Source: Sphagnum magellanicum
Lineage: Eukaryota > Streptophyta > Sphagnopsida > Sphagnales > Sphagnaceae
NCBI GenBank assembly: GCA_021904315.1
Contig: CM038918.1
Coordinates: 18,057,349-18,121,348, forward strand
Direction: 5' to 3'
Length of the DNA: 64,000 nt
Shown here: positions 1 to 11,440 of the stretch, piece after piece
Position numbering within the stretch: position 1 is the first letter of the stretch
Layout: every line of letters starts with the position of its first letter
Translations under genes and position numbers: made by a program
Notes under the pieces: model-generated
The model's input: only the letters and a program-made list of their open reading frames with translations
The model's database searches: none
What the model was told of the DNA's origin: nothing

Positions 1-111
1 TGCGTAATCCTGGACAAAACTACACTTCTAGAGAAAGGTATTGAAATTCTGAACCTTGAGCAACTCATATGGACACAGATGAAACAAAACTATGATAAAC
101 ATGTCGAGTAG

Positions 112-2000
112 ATGGAGAATTGGAAAGATATTGATGCGGAAGAAGATTGGGCTTCTAAAGCAGGGCTTGTTCCTTTGTTTCTAGTGGGGTGGAAAATATT
201 AATGCTCAATGTAATGTTGGAATTTCTGAACACATTTTTTATCAAGGGCACATATATCTACTTTGGGCATAAGGATAAGGTGTATGTAATTAGTAAACAA
301 CTAATTGTAGATGTTTTTGGAATGTGTGCAAAAGGGTATGTAGAAGAACCGAAAGGACATGTTAGTAAGTCATTAGTAGTTCAAGCATTACAAAGTTGTT
401 GACTTGCACCTGCAAATTCTTTTGTAGATCAATGGAATGTAAAAAGTTTGGGTCTACCATAGTTTATTAGATATCTTGCCATTATATCAATCATTTATCA
501 AAGGGAAAAGGTATAATAGTTTAACAAAAAAATGCTATTACATTGGTGAGAGTAGAGAAGGGGTAGAAGGTAGATTGGGCACAAATTATATTCAATAGTC
601 TATGTAGTGAGCTAGATAGGTGGTATAAGTATGTTAAGGAGAATAAAGTGCATTTATAGCAACAATAATAGACACATGAAGGTCTATAGGCTACTGAATT
701 GTAGACGGAAAGAATGGCAATAGAACTTGCTTTTGAAGAGTTCAGATTAGCAGAATTATAGGTACCACCTAGTAGGCCAAATTCTATAAAGGGATTCCCA
801 TTTGAATTTGAACTAAGGAGAAAAATGGTATAAGAACTAAGATCATCTACAAAAGGATCTGGAGATCCTATGACATAGATAAGTACACTAAAGTCTGTGG
901 AGGAGGTAGCTGCAAAAATAATGAAAATAGATAAAGTAGCTGAGTTATTTCAGACCATGGCAATTATGAGTTTGAATATGGGGAATTTGACTTTGGAGGT
1001 GAACATTTTGAAGAACAGAAGGAGAAGGTATTGGCTATGGGGGAGAAGGAGAAGGTAGTGTTACAGGAGGAATTGGATAAGGAGAAATTTCCAGAAGGGG
1101 TATAAGCATAATGTGGAAGTTTAGAGGAAGAATAGGGTAGAGGCTAAGCATGAAAAATAAAATGTTCATTAAGAAACTATAGGATGAGAATGAAGAGCTC
1201 AAAGGTAGCATAACACAACAGAAGTCGTAAGATGAAGAACTACAAAATTTAAAGCAAAAGGTTGAAATCTAAGAAACCATAGAGAAGAAGTGGATAGAGG
1301 CATTACTTCTTCATAAGAAACAACAAGAGGATTTGGATAGTTAGGTGAAAGTATTGACTAAAAAAAAGGAGAAGGAAAATGTTTTGACAAATTTGGAATT
1401 AATAAATCTAAAGAATGTATATGGGTTGCAATTTGGGGAGCTTAGAAGAAAGACAATAAAGGTAGAAAAATAACAGTTAATGGAGGACAAGGAGTATCAG
1501 AGAACTTTGAAGCACCTACAAGCATAGTTGGAAAGGGCATGGGAATAGAGGAAGAGTTTGGATCTAGCTGGTATTAAGAAAAAACTATAGGATTATGAAT
1601 AGATGTTGTAGTATTATACCTTGATGAAGACGAAGAACAAGATGAAGGATTCAGAGGTAGAATCTAAGGAATGGTGCGAGGTTGCAGAGGAATATTTTAT
1701 AAAGGAGTTTGAAAAGAATCTAGCTTAACATAAAATTGAAAACAAATTCGAAAATACAAGTTGGAAGGTTATCAAAAGAATTTTCTAAATTTCATCTATG
1801 GTAGTCCAACAAGTACAGAAGTATCAAGCCAACTTGAAAAAACAAAGCAAGGCCTAGTGGAACAACTTAGGAGGAGGAAGTCCAAACTGAGGAATCAAAG
1901 GACATGAGAAGTGGAACAACTTAAGAGGAGAAGGTATAACCAGAGATACCATAGGACCTTAGAGGAAGGGGTCATGAAGAAAAATAATTAAAGGGAATTT
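112..2000 (+). mobile_element. Decayed transposon gag-like / coiled-coil coding region
   Basis: An open frame (112-402, 96 codons) begins a coding relic that can be followed for about 1.9 kb. The frame breaks at a 1-bp loss in an A run near 524-532, continues in a second frame to about 1000, then returns to the first frame. The 531-960 and 1261-1790 segments stay open apart from TAG and TAA codons, and the later part is rich in Lys, Glu and Leu, suggesting a long coiled coil. The early part (residues around VDVFGMCAKGYVEEPKG) resembles, from memory, a gag-like protein repeated in large plant genomes. No reverse transcriptase was recognised here, and the 5' end lies outside the window. It is a dead repeat, not a host gene. 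Confidence 0.5.
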
Positions 2001-2254
2001 AATTAGGAATAGGAAAAGGTGGAAGCTATTTTAGCACAAAAGAAAAAATATTCAATATACAACATCTGGAAATGAAACCATAAACTATATTAGTGGGGGA
2101 AAAGATCGAAACTACAAAGCAAAACGTAGATATAAAACCATTGGTTTCTATGTAGATTGGGATTACTAAACTATAGTAGGAAAAACATATGTTTAAAAGG
2201 ATATAAAATACTTTCGTTTCATTTCTATCATATTACAAGGATTTTAGGGATGGA

Positions 2255-2900
2255 ATCCAAAGTACAAAGGGGGTGATGTTAAGGGGGTAGGATGAGTATG
2301 TGATTTTGGATGAATAAGGCAGTTAGGATAGGGATTGATTAGGGAACTTTGTTAGTTTCAATTTTGAATTTTTGTTGTTTTTTTATCATGATGATGTGAC
2401 TTGGGATAGTTCAAAAGGTTAAAGTTTTGGAGAACACACATGAGAAAAAAGGAAATGAAACACGGAGTTTTTGGAGAAAAGTAGGAAGAGTTGTAGGTAT
2501 TTGTAGTAGAAAACCAGAAACTTTGTTTTGATATAACATAGATTATTGTTTTGGATTCTTTTCAACAAAACATGCGATTATGCTATAATTTGGATTCATG
2601 TTTTCAGTAATACATAGAAGCACAAATTTCTATAGTGAATTCTATGTTCATCTTTTGTGTGATTTTTTTTTAGTATTAGATTATGATGAAGTGAATTGTA
2701 ATATTATTTATAGAGTTTGTTACAATGTATTCTAAAGTGCACATTCTGGTTATATACAATAACCATGGATATGATGTTGGAATGAATGGCAGTGTTAAGT
2801 TTGTTGATACTTAAGACAAAAATAGTGAGCATATGCATGTGAAATGCAAATATCTTGTTACAATAGTGTGAAATTTTCTGCAAGAATTTAAATTTCACTT
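2255..2900 (+). other. Possible 3' end of the upstream element; no gene
   Basis: A purine-rich stretch with two runs of G (about 2266-2290) follows the gag-like relic and could be the polypurine tract of an LTR element, with a terminal repeat after it. No second LTR copy is in the window to confirm this. Nothing else was recognised up to 2900. Confidence 0.2.
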
Positions 2901-2913
2901 TTACCAATATTAA

Positions 2914-3410
2914 TTAGGTAGTAGGTATATTGAACCTACCCTAACTAGATATGTACATATTAGTTACCCATCTTGGTGCATATTACCTACTAGGTAGGTA
3001 CCTATTAGATAATAGATAGTTAGTAAATACCTAATAAATATTTACTAATACTAGTACTAGGTACCTACTAATACATATTTTAAATACATATTAATTAGGC
3101 AAATACCTATTAATATGTACCTACCCCACTAGCTAAGTACATACCTACCTCACTAGGTACCTAGGTAGCTACTAATAACTACCTAGGTAAATATGTACCT
3201 TTGTACCTACCTTGATTATAAGGTAGTATGTACATACCTACTTAAGGTACATATTAATTATTTACCCACCTTGGTACATACCACCTATTAGGTAGGTACC
3301 TATTTTAGCTAGATGGTTAAATTTACCAAGGTACCTATTAGGTTATTGAATAGGTTAATCTATGTTATTAAGTAGATACCCTAGCAAGGTAGCTAGGCTA
3401 CTTAATTAAA
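2914..3410. repeat. Degenerate TAGGTA/TACCTA low-complexity block
   Basis: About 500 bp are built almost wholly from the words TAGGTA, TACCTA, GTACC and TTAGTA. Because TAGGTACCTA is a perfect palindrome, the block is self-complementary at many offsets and could form many alternative hairpins. There is no strict period, so it is a degenerate simple repeat rather than a clean satellite. Confidence 0.75.
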
Positions 3411-3463
3411 TTAGAAAAAAAATGTTTGTGATAATATGATGACAACTTTTATCATGTAAAAAA

Positions 3464-3530
3464 TGTGGTGCAATGGTTAAGGACTTTATCCCTTAATGTG
3501 GAGGTGAGGGGTTCAAGTCCTCACAATTGC
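3464..3530 (+). tRNA. tRNA-like sequence (pseudo-tRNA or SINE head)
   Basis: An A-box-like segment (TGGTGCAATGGTTAA, 3466-3480) is followed at tRNA spacing by a perfect B box (GGTTCAAGTCC, about 3510-3520) inside a T-arm-like hairpin. A seven-base anticodon-like loop with T at the U33 position can be drawn (reading CCC), but the anticodon stem has a mismatch and the acceptor stem does not pair well. It is therefore more likely a tRNA pseudogene or the head of a tRNA-derived SINE than a functional tRNA. It sits between two different low-complexity blocks. Confidence 0.4.
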
Positions 3531-3534
3531 AACC

Positions 3535-3755
3535 TAGTCTTATAAGGTTGACTAAACTAGGTTAACTTGTTAGTTTAGCCTAACTATTTAGCCTAGCCTA
3601 AGTACTTAGCTTAGCCTAAGTTGAGTTAGCTAGATAGGTTAGCCTACATTCTTAGGTAGGTCATGGCCTACATTTTAGCATGTATGCTAACTTTTTAGCC
3701 TAATGGACCTTAGGCTTACCTAGACTAGGCTAGTAGGCTAGGAAAATAACATATT
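3535..3755. repeat. TAGCCTA/TTAGGCTA low-complexity block
   Basis: The sequence is dominated by TAGCCTA, TTAGCC and AGGCTA words, a different vocabulary from the TAGGTA block on the other side of the tRNA-like sequence. No coding potential is seen. Confidence 0.65.
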
Positions 3756-5830
3756 AACCATGTTTTCATTGCTATAGTTGTAAACATCATAGTCGTAAAA
3801 GACATGTCCTTCATGACTATAATTGTAAAAAACATTTAAAAATATGATGTGTCCTATTCAAGTACATTGTCATGTAATCATGTATGTTCTAAAGACTAAC
3901 AACCTAGTTAGAGATGGAGTTATGAAGGACACGTTTTGACCTTGTGATTTTTTAATTACATCATATTAAATTTTTTGTAGTTTTTTGGGGGATACTATTG
4001 CATCAAATTTAATGATGTAACTTGATTGGAACTTTAAGTGTACCAACCTCATATAATGTAGGAGAAAGAGATCAAGTACATGACACCACTAAGTTTGGAT
4101 CAATGGAAATCTAACTATTGTTAACATCACAATTCAAGAAAAAGGCCTTCATTCTTAAGTTCAATTATAATTTCAATGATGCCATCAATACAACAAATCA
4201 CCCTTGCATTATTGTGTAAATAATAGTGTGTGCCAACATGAAATTATAATGCCCTGCATTTGCACCCAACTAAACCTTCACACCCCATAACCTTAACAAC
4301 CATGTCCCATGACAAAACATCTATAGTTTGGACTCTAGATTCTACATTTGAAGTTTGGATGTTGGACTTTGCTTGATGCAAAATGCAATAATTGCAAAGT
4401 GGACATTGCATTACAACAATGCCCTAGCCCTACTTGCACTTTCAAAATTCAACATGCAAAACAAGGCTTTAGTTGACAAATTACAACATGCAAATTGCAA
4501 AATGCACAACATCCTAAAACAACATAAACACATAAAACTAATAATAAAACTTGATAAATAATGAGTTAAGGTTCAAACTTATAAGTGATCAAATTTTAAA
4601 AAGTTCAAACTTTGGTGCTCCAAAGTTGAAATTACATTTGTTCATTGATTCTACAAGTGCAAACTTGCAACTTTGTATGTTGTTATTTGTTGGACAATGT
4701 CCATAACTACATACTCTTGAACTATTGTTGCAAGCTCATTGATACATAACAATAATTAACAACCACCATTTGATTCTTGAACATTCAAGAAAGATGTTGA
4801 GCTATGACTTTGAATTTTGGTTGAAATTTAAACCTCACTATTTAGAACTAAAATTTTGAACTTTGAAACAATGTAAATTCACAAGGTTTTTAATGTCATG
4901 GATGATGAACATTGAAATTTTGAACATGAGAAAATAATCAAGATTCAAAATAACATAAGGTCTCATCATCATTGAACCTTGCACACACAACTTATAGCTT
5001 ATAGGTGACAAAAATAAATAGGAACACAATTATGGTGACTTAGAAATTCAGTTCTATGGAAAACTATTTTGTCCTAGTCTCTAGGTTTAAATATAAACCT
5101 TTTAGAAAATACAAGTGGCCATTGCCCACCAATCTTTGGCTAAAATTAAAATTGTAAGGTGTCGTGTTTCAAGCTCTAATGCTAAACCTTAAGTTTACAA
5201 TAGATAAATAGTGCCTAAACCTTAAAATGCGATTTGGCAACATAGTGGGCCAAGATATAGACACCTTGTGGAAAGTCAAGGGCTAAGATCCAATTTGGGC
5301 TACTAAGTCTTAAGTAACAAAACTAGTGGATGGTAGCTAACAGGAATACAACGGATTGAGTGATTCCACTATTGAGTGGTCATGGACATATGATAATTGG
5401 CTATTTCATGTCATTTTTTCTCTTTTGAAATCACTTGTACTTTTCAGGTAGAAATTTGGTGATATTTAGCTAGGAAAAAAAAAGAATTAACACCAGATGG
5501 AGAATTTAGATCCGTTAGTTATTAATTTCACTATAAAATAATAACTTTGATTATCACTTTAATTGATTTTTGGGTAATAATTGTTGGTTATGCATGAAGG
5601 TTAGTTTTCAAATACCCACCTTGAGAACCATCAGTTGTGCTGCCTAGGTGAGGGTAGGTCATAAGGATTTTTAAAATTAAGAGTTAATTAAAAATCATAG
5701 ACATGTTTAAGGTTTTGGGATTGATATCCTAATTGGATGAAATTTCAATTAAATCAAGTAGGTTATTGAAAATTCAATACCTAGCCCACCAGGATCTTGC
5801 TGGTTCATTTGTTTGGATTGTGTGACTTGG
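3756..5830. other. AT-rich intergenic DNA, nothing recognised
   Basis: Only short open frames (up to 68 codons) with biased, low-complexity composition are present, and I see no conserved protein motif, RNA gene or clear repeat boundary. Confidence 0.6.
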
Positions 5831-5839
5831 TACCCAGTT

Positions 5840-6205
5840 ACACCAACCATTGTACACCCACTGGTGACTCAAATGTAGGTGAGTCACAACTGAGTTACCA
5901 AGGTGGAACCTATATTTTAAACCCTCTTACTTTCCCCTCCCTCTATTAATTAAACTATATATGAAGTGGGACAACATATTGGTGAACATTGAGTAGGTAA
6001 GGAATGTAAGTGGTTACTATGTAAGTTAGTAAGGTTTAGGCAAGGCGCTGGGTGCCAACTTAGATAGATGCAGGGGGGTGGTTAATACATAGTTAACCAC
6101 CATGGTTAGCTTTGGGACATGAATATAATGAAAAAATGTTTCCTATCCACACACCATTCATCTTGTTGCACTGGTAGGTGCAAATTCACCTTTGGCCTTG
6201 TTTTT
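5840..6205. mobile_element. Diverged relative of the MITE at 29.6-29.9 kb
   Basis: Two blocks match the MITE at 29576-29933. One is around 5845-5875 (matching the CCACCAGTG...CCACTGG end). The other is around 6090-6205, where TTAACCACCATGGTTAGCT, TGTTTCCT, CCATTCATC and TGCACTGGTAGGTGC occur in the same order. The terminal inverted repeats are eroded and no target duplication was found. Confidence 0.5.
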
Positions 6206-6239
6206 TCTCTCTTCTTCTTTTTCTTTTTTTTTCCCTCAG

Positions 6240-6960
6240 AACCAGTGTTTGGCAGTTCTTTACTTTTATGAAGAATCGTGAGTTCAATTCTCAAAAATGA
6301 ATTAGAACTGTGGTTCTGGTTTGACTGATAAATGGAACCTAGAATCCAATTCCAGATCCGGTTCTTCCAACAGAAAATTCCAGTTTCAATTTTGGTTCTG
6401 AAATCATACCCAGTTCCCAGTCAGGCTCTTACAAACTTGGACTAAAACTGGTGGAAAACCACTAAACCTTCGATTTGAGTCACTTTAAAAAAATTAAAAA
6501 AGAAAAGAAAAACATGATTCTTTGCTCTAATTCTACATAGAAATAGAACCGAGAACCCCAGTTCAATTCTTATGAAAACAAGGTATCACAAACACGCTGG
6601 CCCTGCGCCAATAAATAAGATGTTGTATGTCTACCTACTATGTCCACACTCTCAACACCAAAAAACATCTGTTCCAATTTAAACAGTCCAAACACTTTCA
6701 CCAAAAGAAACCAGTTCACTTAATGTGAAACCAGTTCTAATAAGGTAAAACTTCCAAAAGTAGGATCGAATGTGATAGTCCCTGTCCCTGTGGTGGGGGC
6801 CGGGCCCAATGAAATTCAACTCCAGTTTTGGAAATCAGACCCAGTTCCAGTTCAGTTCTTACTAGCTGGAACCATTGGTTCTTAGTTCTTACCTGTCGAA
6901 GCGGGGTACCCACCTGACACTCATGTGAACTGTAAACTTGCCATAAGGGGTAGAGAGTCA
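6240..6960. repeat. GGTTCTGGTT-rich dispersed repeat
   Basis: Repeated GGTTCT, CCAGTT and TTGGTTCTGG words, starting with CCAGTGTTTGGCAGTT near 6242, resemble the tandem units at 41591-42290. It is probably another, more diverged copy of the same repeat family. Remaining sequence to 7590 shows nothing recognisable. Confidence 0.4.
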
Positions 6961-7599
6961 TTAGGTGATGAGGCGCTTATAGTTAGTTTGTTCATGTTTT
7001 CAAGCAACAAATGAGTAGTTTATAAGAACTTTGATTGTCTTTATTATTCATGCTGTCTTTCAAGGAAGATATGAAGTAGTTAACTTTTGATTGAATTTTA
7101 AATGATTGTTCAAAGTTCAAACTACCTTTGTTTTTTTTGCAAGCATTGAAGAAGAATGCAGACATTATTTTGTCTGTACAAGTGACCAAGTTAGCGTTAT
7201 TTGCATCGACATCGAAACCTCCCTCCCAAGTTTTTAGTGGAGCAACGAGCTTTCGAGGAGCACGATTTCAAGGAACTTGCTCTTCAAAATGTTCAGAGTC
7301 CAGATCTGCTCTTCTCCTGCCAGATGGATAGTAAGAAATCTTCAGACTAGCAGAAGATGATTTAATAATGTCGTGAAATTAATCATGAGCATTACATACT
7401 TAATGACGTCCCTTAGATTTTGTTTCCAAAATTTGTACCTCTGCAAAACAATCCTGAAATTTGGAAGAGTAAAGTAAATCCTCGCCGCCTGCTTGATGAT
7501 TATTATGGTGTGGAGGTTCAACGATCGAGGCAAAGCAACAACGGGAATGGGAGTGCCGTATATATCGCTGCATAACTTACTTACAGTGATCGAGGAGGC

Positions 7600-8272
7600 A
7601 AATCAACGGATATGGGTTTCCGAAACCAGGCAGGCACTGGGCAGCCAAATATGTTTTTTTTTGGGCGAATTTTCTCACCTTGGCAACAAAAAAGAAGTGG
7701 AGGTGCGAATAATACAAAGGACTCTTTTTCTTTCTTTTTTTTACTCAATGACCCCAAATCGCCAGATTATGGGGAAAAGAGTTTCTGAATTCGCCATATT
7801 TGGACAATAGGTTCCAACATGTCGCCAAAAATATAGTAAATTTGGCTAAGTACTGTTGTGGCATATCCACAGATATGGTTTCTGAAAAGCAGCCTTGCAC
7901 CGGGTAGTCCTTGCTTATTTTCTTGGTGCATAATGACAACAAAAACAAATTGGTACAAATGAATTTTTTTGGGAAAATATGGTGAATGTCGCAAAAGCAA
8001 ATTTGAAATTGCCATATTTAGACAATAGGTTCCAACATGTCGCCAAAAAAAACATTTGACAATTTTGGCTAAGTCCTCTTGTGGCATATTAACAGATAGG
8101 GATTCGACGATGGGCAGTCATTTTTTTCTCCTTGGTGCATCCTGGGGACCAAAAAAGGTCAATGTATGAAGATATAAAGGACTTATTGTGGAAATATGTC
8201 CCAAGTCGCCAAAAAATTCTGAAGTTGCCATATTTAGACAACAGCTTTCCAACATGTCCCCAAAATTAAGAG
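7600..8272. repeat. Tandem array, about 217-bp unit, 5' of the kinase gene
   Basis: The segment GCCATATTTRGACAA followed by TTCCAACATGTCGCC recurs at 7793, 8011 and 8227, giving steps of 218 and 216 bp. Following sequence (TTTGGCTAAGT..TGTGGCATAT..ACAGATA) is shared between the first two copies. A diverged partial unit (ACGGATATGGGTTTCCGAAAC, GGGCAGCC) lies upstream near 7600-7650. Open frames inside are by-products of the repeat. Confidence 0.75.
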
Positions 8273-8630
8273 GAATCCCAAAAAAAAATCCTCTTGTATT
8301 TGATAGCCAAGTTCCAACCCACTTAGCTCACAAATTTGAAAAAAAGCACAACATTGCTGGGCAGGCATGAAAGCGTGTTTTCAGTTTTTGAAAAACTTTT
8401 TGTCCAGAAGAAGAAGGCTTCATAAATGCATGGAAGGCTGCTAGAAAGTGCAGCACCACACCCATCAAGAGATGATCCAGGTTTGGAAAGCGCGGGCGTG
8501 GCGGCTGACAGTAGTAATAATAATAAAGAAATCTGGCAACTGTTGTAAATGGCCGTGGCACGGTTGGCAAGGAATTCGTTAAATTTTTCAGCTTGGGATC
8601 GGATCTTTTCCGACCATTAATCTCCCCGTT

Positions 8631-10627
8631 TTGCTGTCTTCTCGAAGCTTGGGTGATGATGAATCTCAGCAAGTCTCGCACACCCTTTTCCACACAATCT
8701 TGAAGCATGGAGCAGCAGCAGCAGCAGCAGCAGCAAAATCAGATCGCGCAGTGTTGTTGCAAAAGTTGAGCGAGTTCATCATCAGTTTGTGTCAGTTTGT
8801 TGTCGAGGACAAACGTAGAGAGAATCAGGTTGTGGTGGTGGTGTTGCAACTGGTGTTTTTGTACACTATGGTGATTTTGTCCAGAGCTTCAACTTCGTCA
8901 TCGACCTCCTGCCGTTACACGACGTGCGGGGCGCCATTGGTGACGAAGAATCAGATCCTGCAACGCTTTCAGTACAAGGACCTCGAAGTAGCAACCGGAG
9001 GATTTGACAGAGAGAATCTGATTGGACGTGCTAATCATGGCCAAATCTACCGCGGAGTCCTCAAGGACGGGCGTGTTGTAGCAGTGAAGCGCCCGATTGT
9101 GGGTCATCATCTGTGGAAAGATGATGATGCGTTCCAAAATGAGATTGAGATTCTCTCTAAGCTCTTTAGCCGTCGTCTTGTCAATCTCCTTGGCTACAGT
9201 TGTGATGGCAAGGTGCGGCTTCTTGTTGTCGAGTTCATGGAGAATGGTACGTTGCATGATTTGCTTCATGGTGGAGGTGGTGGTCGAGCTGCCAATCTTA
9301 GCTGGGCGTTGCGCATCAACCTGGCTCTGCAAACAGCGAAGGCGATCCGCGCTTTGCACGCCTCTAGCCCGCCTATCATTCACCGCAACATCAAAGCCTC
9401 CAATGTTTACGTCGACCGCCACTGTTGCGCTCGCCTTGGCGACTTCGGCCTAGCGCGCTACATGCAACATGTCGTCAGTCTTAGAAGTGCTGCTGGCGCG
9501 GGTCGTGCCAGACAGAGCTCCGTCAACTGCGTGCTGTCGTCCATTTCTGAGACTGACGATAGCGATCTCCGTGACCAAGCAAGACCTTGGTCGGCAGTCG
9601 AGGACTGGATTGCCTACGGGAATGTCGAAGGTCCGAATCAGAGCAAGTCGGAGATCAGCCCCAAAAACGACGTGTTCAGCTTCGGCATGCTCCTGCTGGA
9701 GCTCATCACGGGCTCAACACCAGTCTTCATGAGTAAGTTCTCGAAGTCAGTCAGATCCTTCTTCTCCTTCTTCCTTGAAATTTCTTATCTGAAACAGAGA
9801 GCCTGCTGCATGTTTATTTCGTCGAGAGCTCAGTGGAATTCTTGTCTGAATGGACTTTTGCAGGCGAGGATTTCGCACCGCTCAGTCTCGTGGACTGGAC
9901 TCTTCCTCTGATTAAACAAGGAAACGCGCTGGCGATCCTTGACCCGCAGATCGCGTTACCTGAGAACACGGCGGCTTTGAAGCATATGGCGGATGTGGCG
10001 GGGCGATGCGTCTCGGCTGTAGCGTCGCGCCGTCCTTCTATGGACGAGGTGGTACAGAGCCTAACGAAGGTGGGCAGGCTAATCCCGTTGCCCTACTGGG
10101 GTGGCTGTAGTGGGAAGCAACAAAGGGGAGTGGGCATGATGGACACTAGTGGCCATCGCCTGCGACGCATCACCCGCCTTCTCAAGCTGCCCAGCTTCAT
10201 CTGGACTGGATTCTTCAAGTTCAAGAAGAGGGCTTTCATTGCGGGGCTTGGCAAATTCATCCGCAAGAGGCTGAAGCAGGCCATGCGCTTTAGATCGAGA
10301 ACAAGACCTGTCAGTTCCAGTTCAAGCTCCACACCACCGTTGGGGGTTGCCCCAAGATCAGCCACCACATTGAAGGTCCCTGGAGGTGTCGACGGAAGGA
10401 TGCCAGAGTCAGGTGGCAGTGATGCTTTTCATGAGCATCAGATTGCAACTGCCAGCCTTGTGCAAGGGACAAAAACCCAAGGAGCTCGTGCTGTTGGAGC
10501 TCCAACTCCTTTTGCTGTGGCATCCAACTGCGGTAAATCCACTAGTACCAACATAGACTCCAATTTCACCAGGCAGTATTTCACCCGGATGCCCTCCTCA
10601 GCAAGCAACTTCCAAGATAGAACTTAG
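8631..10627 (+). CDS. Receptor-like cytoplasmic kinase, probable pseudokinase
   Basis: Two exons: 8631-9732 and 9864-10627; a 131-bp intron (GTAAGT..TTTTGCAG, phase 1) joins the frames. The longest start gives 621 residues, but ATG 8868 (542 residues) fits the family better, since related kinases begin close to the kinase domain; the extra 79 residues contain an Ala run from a GCA repeat. Numbering from 8868: kinase domain about 34-370, VAVK Lys74, alpha-C Glu92/94 and DFG 192-194 are present. The glycine loop is GRANHG instead of GxGxxG, the catalytic loop reads HRN (172-174) instead of HRD, and no APE motif follows DFG. Exon 2 carries the LVDWTLPLIKQG and RRPSMDEVVQSL segments, as in plant kinases such as At1g28390/At5g23170 (from memory). 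No signal peptide or ectodomain is seen, so a cytoplasmic scaffold or regulatory role is inferred. Confidence 0.85.
8711..8735 (+). repeat. GCA/CAG trinucleotide repeat
   Basis: About eight CAG units lie at the 5' end of the kinase gene. In the kinase frame they read as poly-Ala; in another frame an ATG at 8707 reads them as poly-Gln in a short upstream frame. This argues that the region may be 5' UTR. Confidence 0.8.
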
Positions 10628-11440
10628 TGGACACCAGCTGTGGTCACTGACTGCTTCACTCTTTTTTGTAGCCCAACTTCAGGGAACCCATTTCCTTGAA
10701 TTCAAGCGTGAGGTTTTTCCCTAAAGAAACAAGTATAGTAGGTGCAGCTGCCCAAGAACCTGCACCCATTTTGTTTTTGCAGATCACTGCAGTTTCTTCA
10801 AGGGCTGGGGTGGGGAACAGTCGTCATTACTCAACGACATTGGAATCACCTGAATCCTCTTTTGCTGTATTCTTCCCGTCTTCTGCTTCACTGCATCAAG
10901 CCTTCGCCTTTTCCTTCGTTTCTAGCTAGAACTGAAGTTACCGGATACTGGAGCTCCTCTTTTGTGAAGCATTGATCTTTAGACTTCGTGTTTTGAGGAG
11001 CTGTGGATGTCCCCAAACAAAATTGGAGGTTGTTCCTTCTGTAGTTTCTAATTGTTCTGAGGGTCTGCTGCTGCTTCCACCTGGGGTAAGTAACTGAATT
11101 GCATTGAACTCGTGCATGCAATCAGTTCTTCCCGGCTCGATCAGACACTGCGGCAGGAAAATTTTCAGAGAAAATTGCAAGATACGCTTCTGCATTTATT
11201 TTGATGTGTGGCAGATCAACAAGGTGAGGAGTTTGCTGGATTTTTCAAAACCAAGAGGGAAGAAATGTGAAGAAATTGACTGTGCAACAAACCATCAACA
11301 AGCGCTTCATATGATGGGAACAATGGAGCTCAGAGAGGCCTGAGAAGCTGGAGAATGGAGAAGACATCCAAAATACAGGCACATTGAAGCAAGCTCTGTT
11401 GAAGAAGAGTTTGCCACCAGCTAGCAATTGTTCAAGAGAC
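10628..11440 (+). other. 3' flank / probable 3' UTR of the kinase gene
   Basis: The composition is non-repetitive and closer to the gene than to the AT-rich background, but the open frames (up to 85 codons) on both strands match nothing I recognise. It may be transcribed 3' UTR or a non-coding transcript. Confidence 0.35.

Noticed and set aside
112-1800. Alternative genetic code in which TAG and TAA encode Gln
   Set aside because: Host genes in the same window end in TAG (kinase), TAA (methyltransferase) and TGA (EB1, unknown-function gene) in the normal way. The stop pattern is confined to transposon relics and also comes with frameshifts, so decay explains it better.
6264-6300. Possible B box (GAGTTCAATTCTC)
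   Set aside because: No A box at a suitable distance upstream and no cloverleaf, so not called as a tRNA.
8898-9453. Open frames of 174 codons (minus) and 118 codons (plus) over the kinase exon
   Set aside because: They are shadows of the GC-rich kinase coding sequence in other frames and show no domain.
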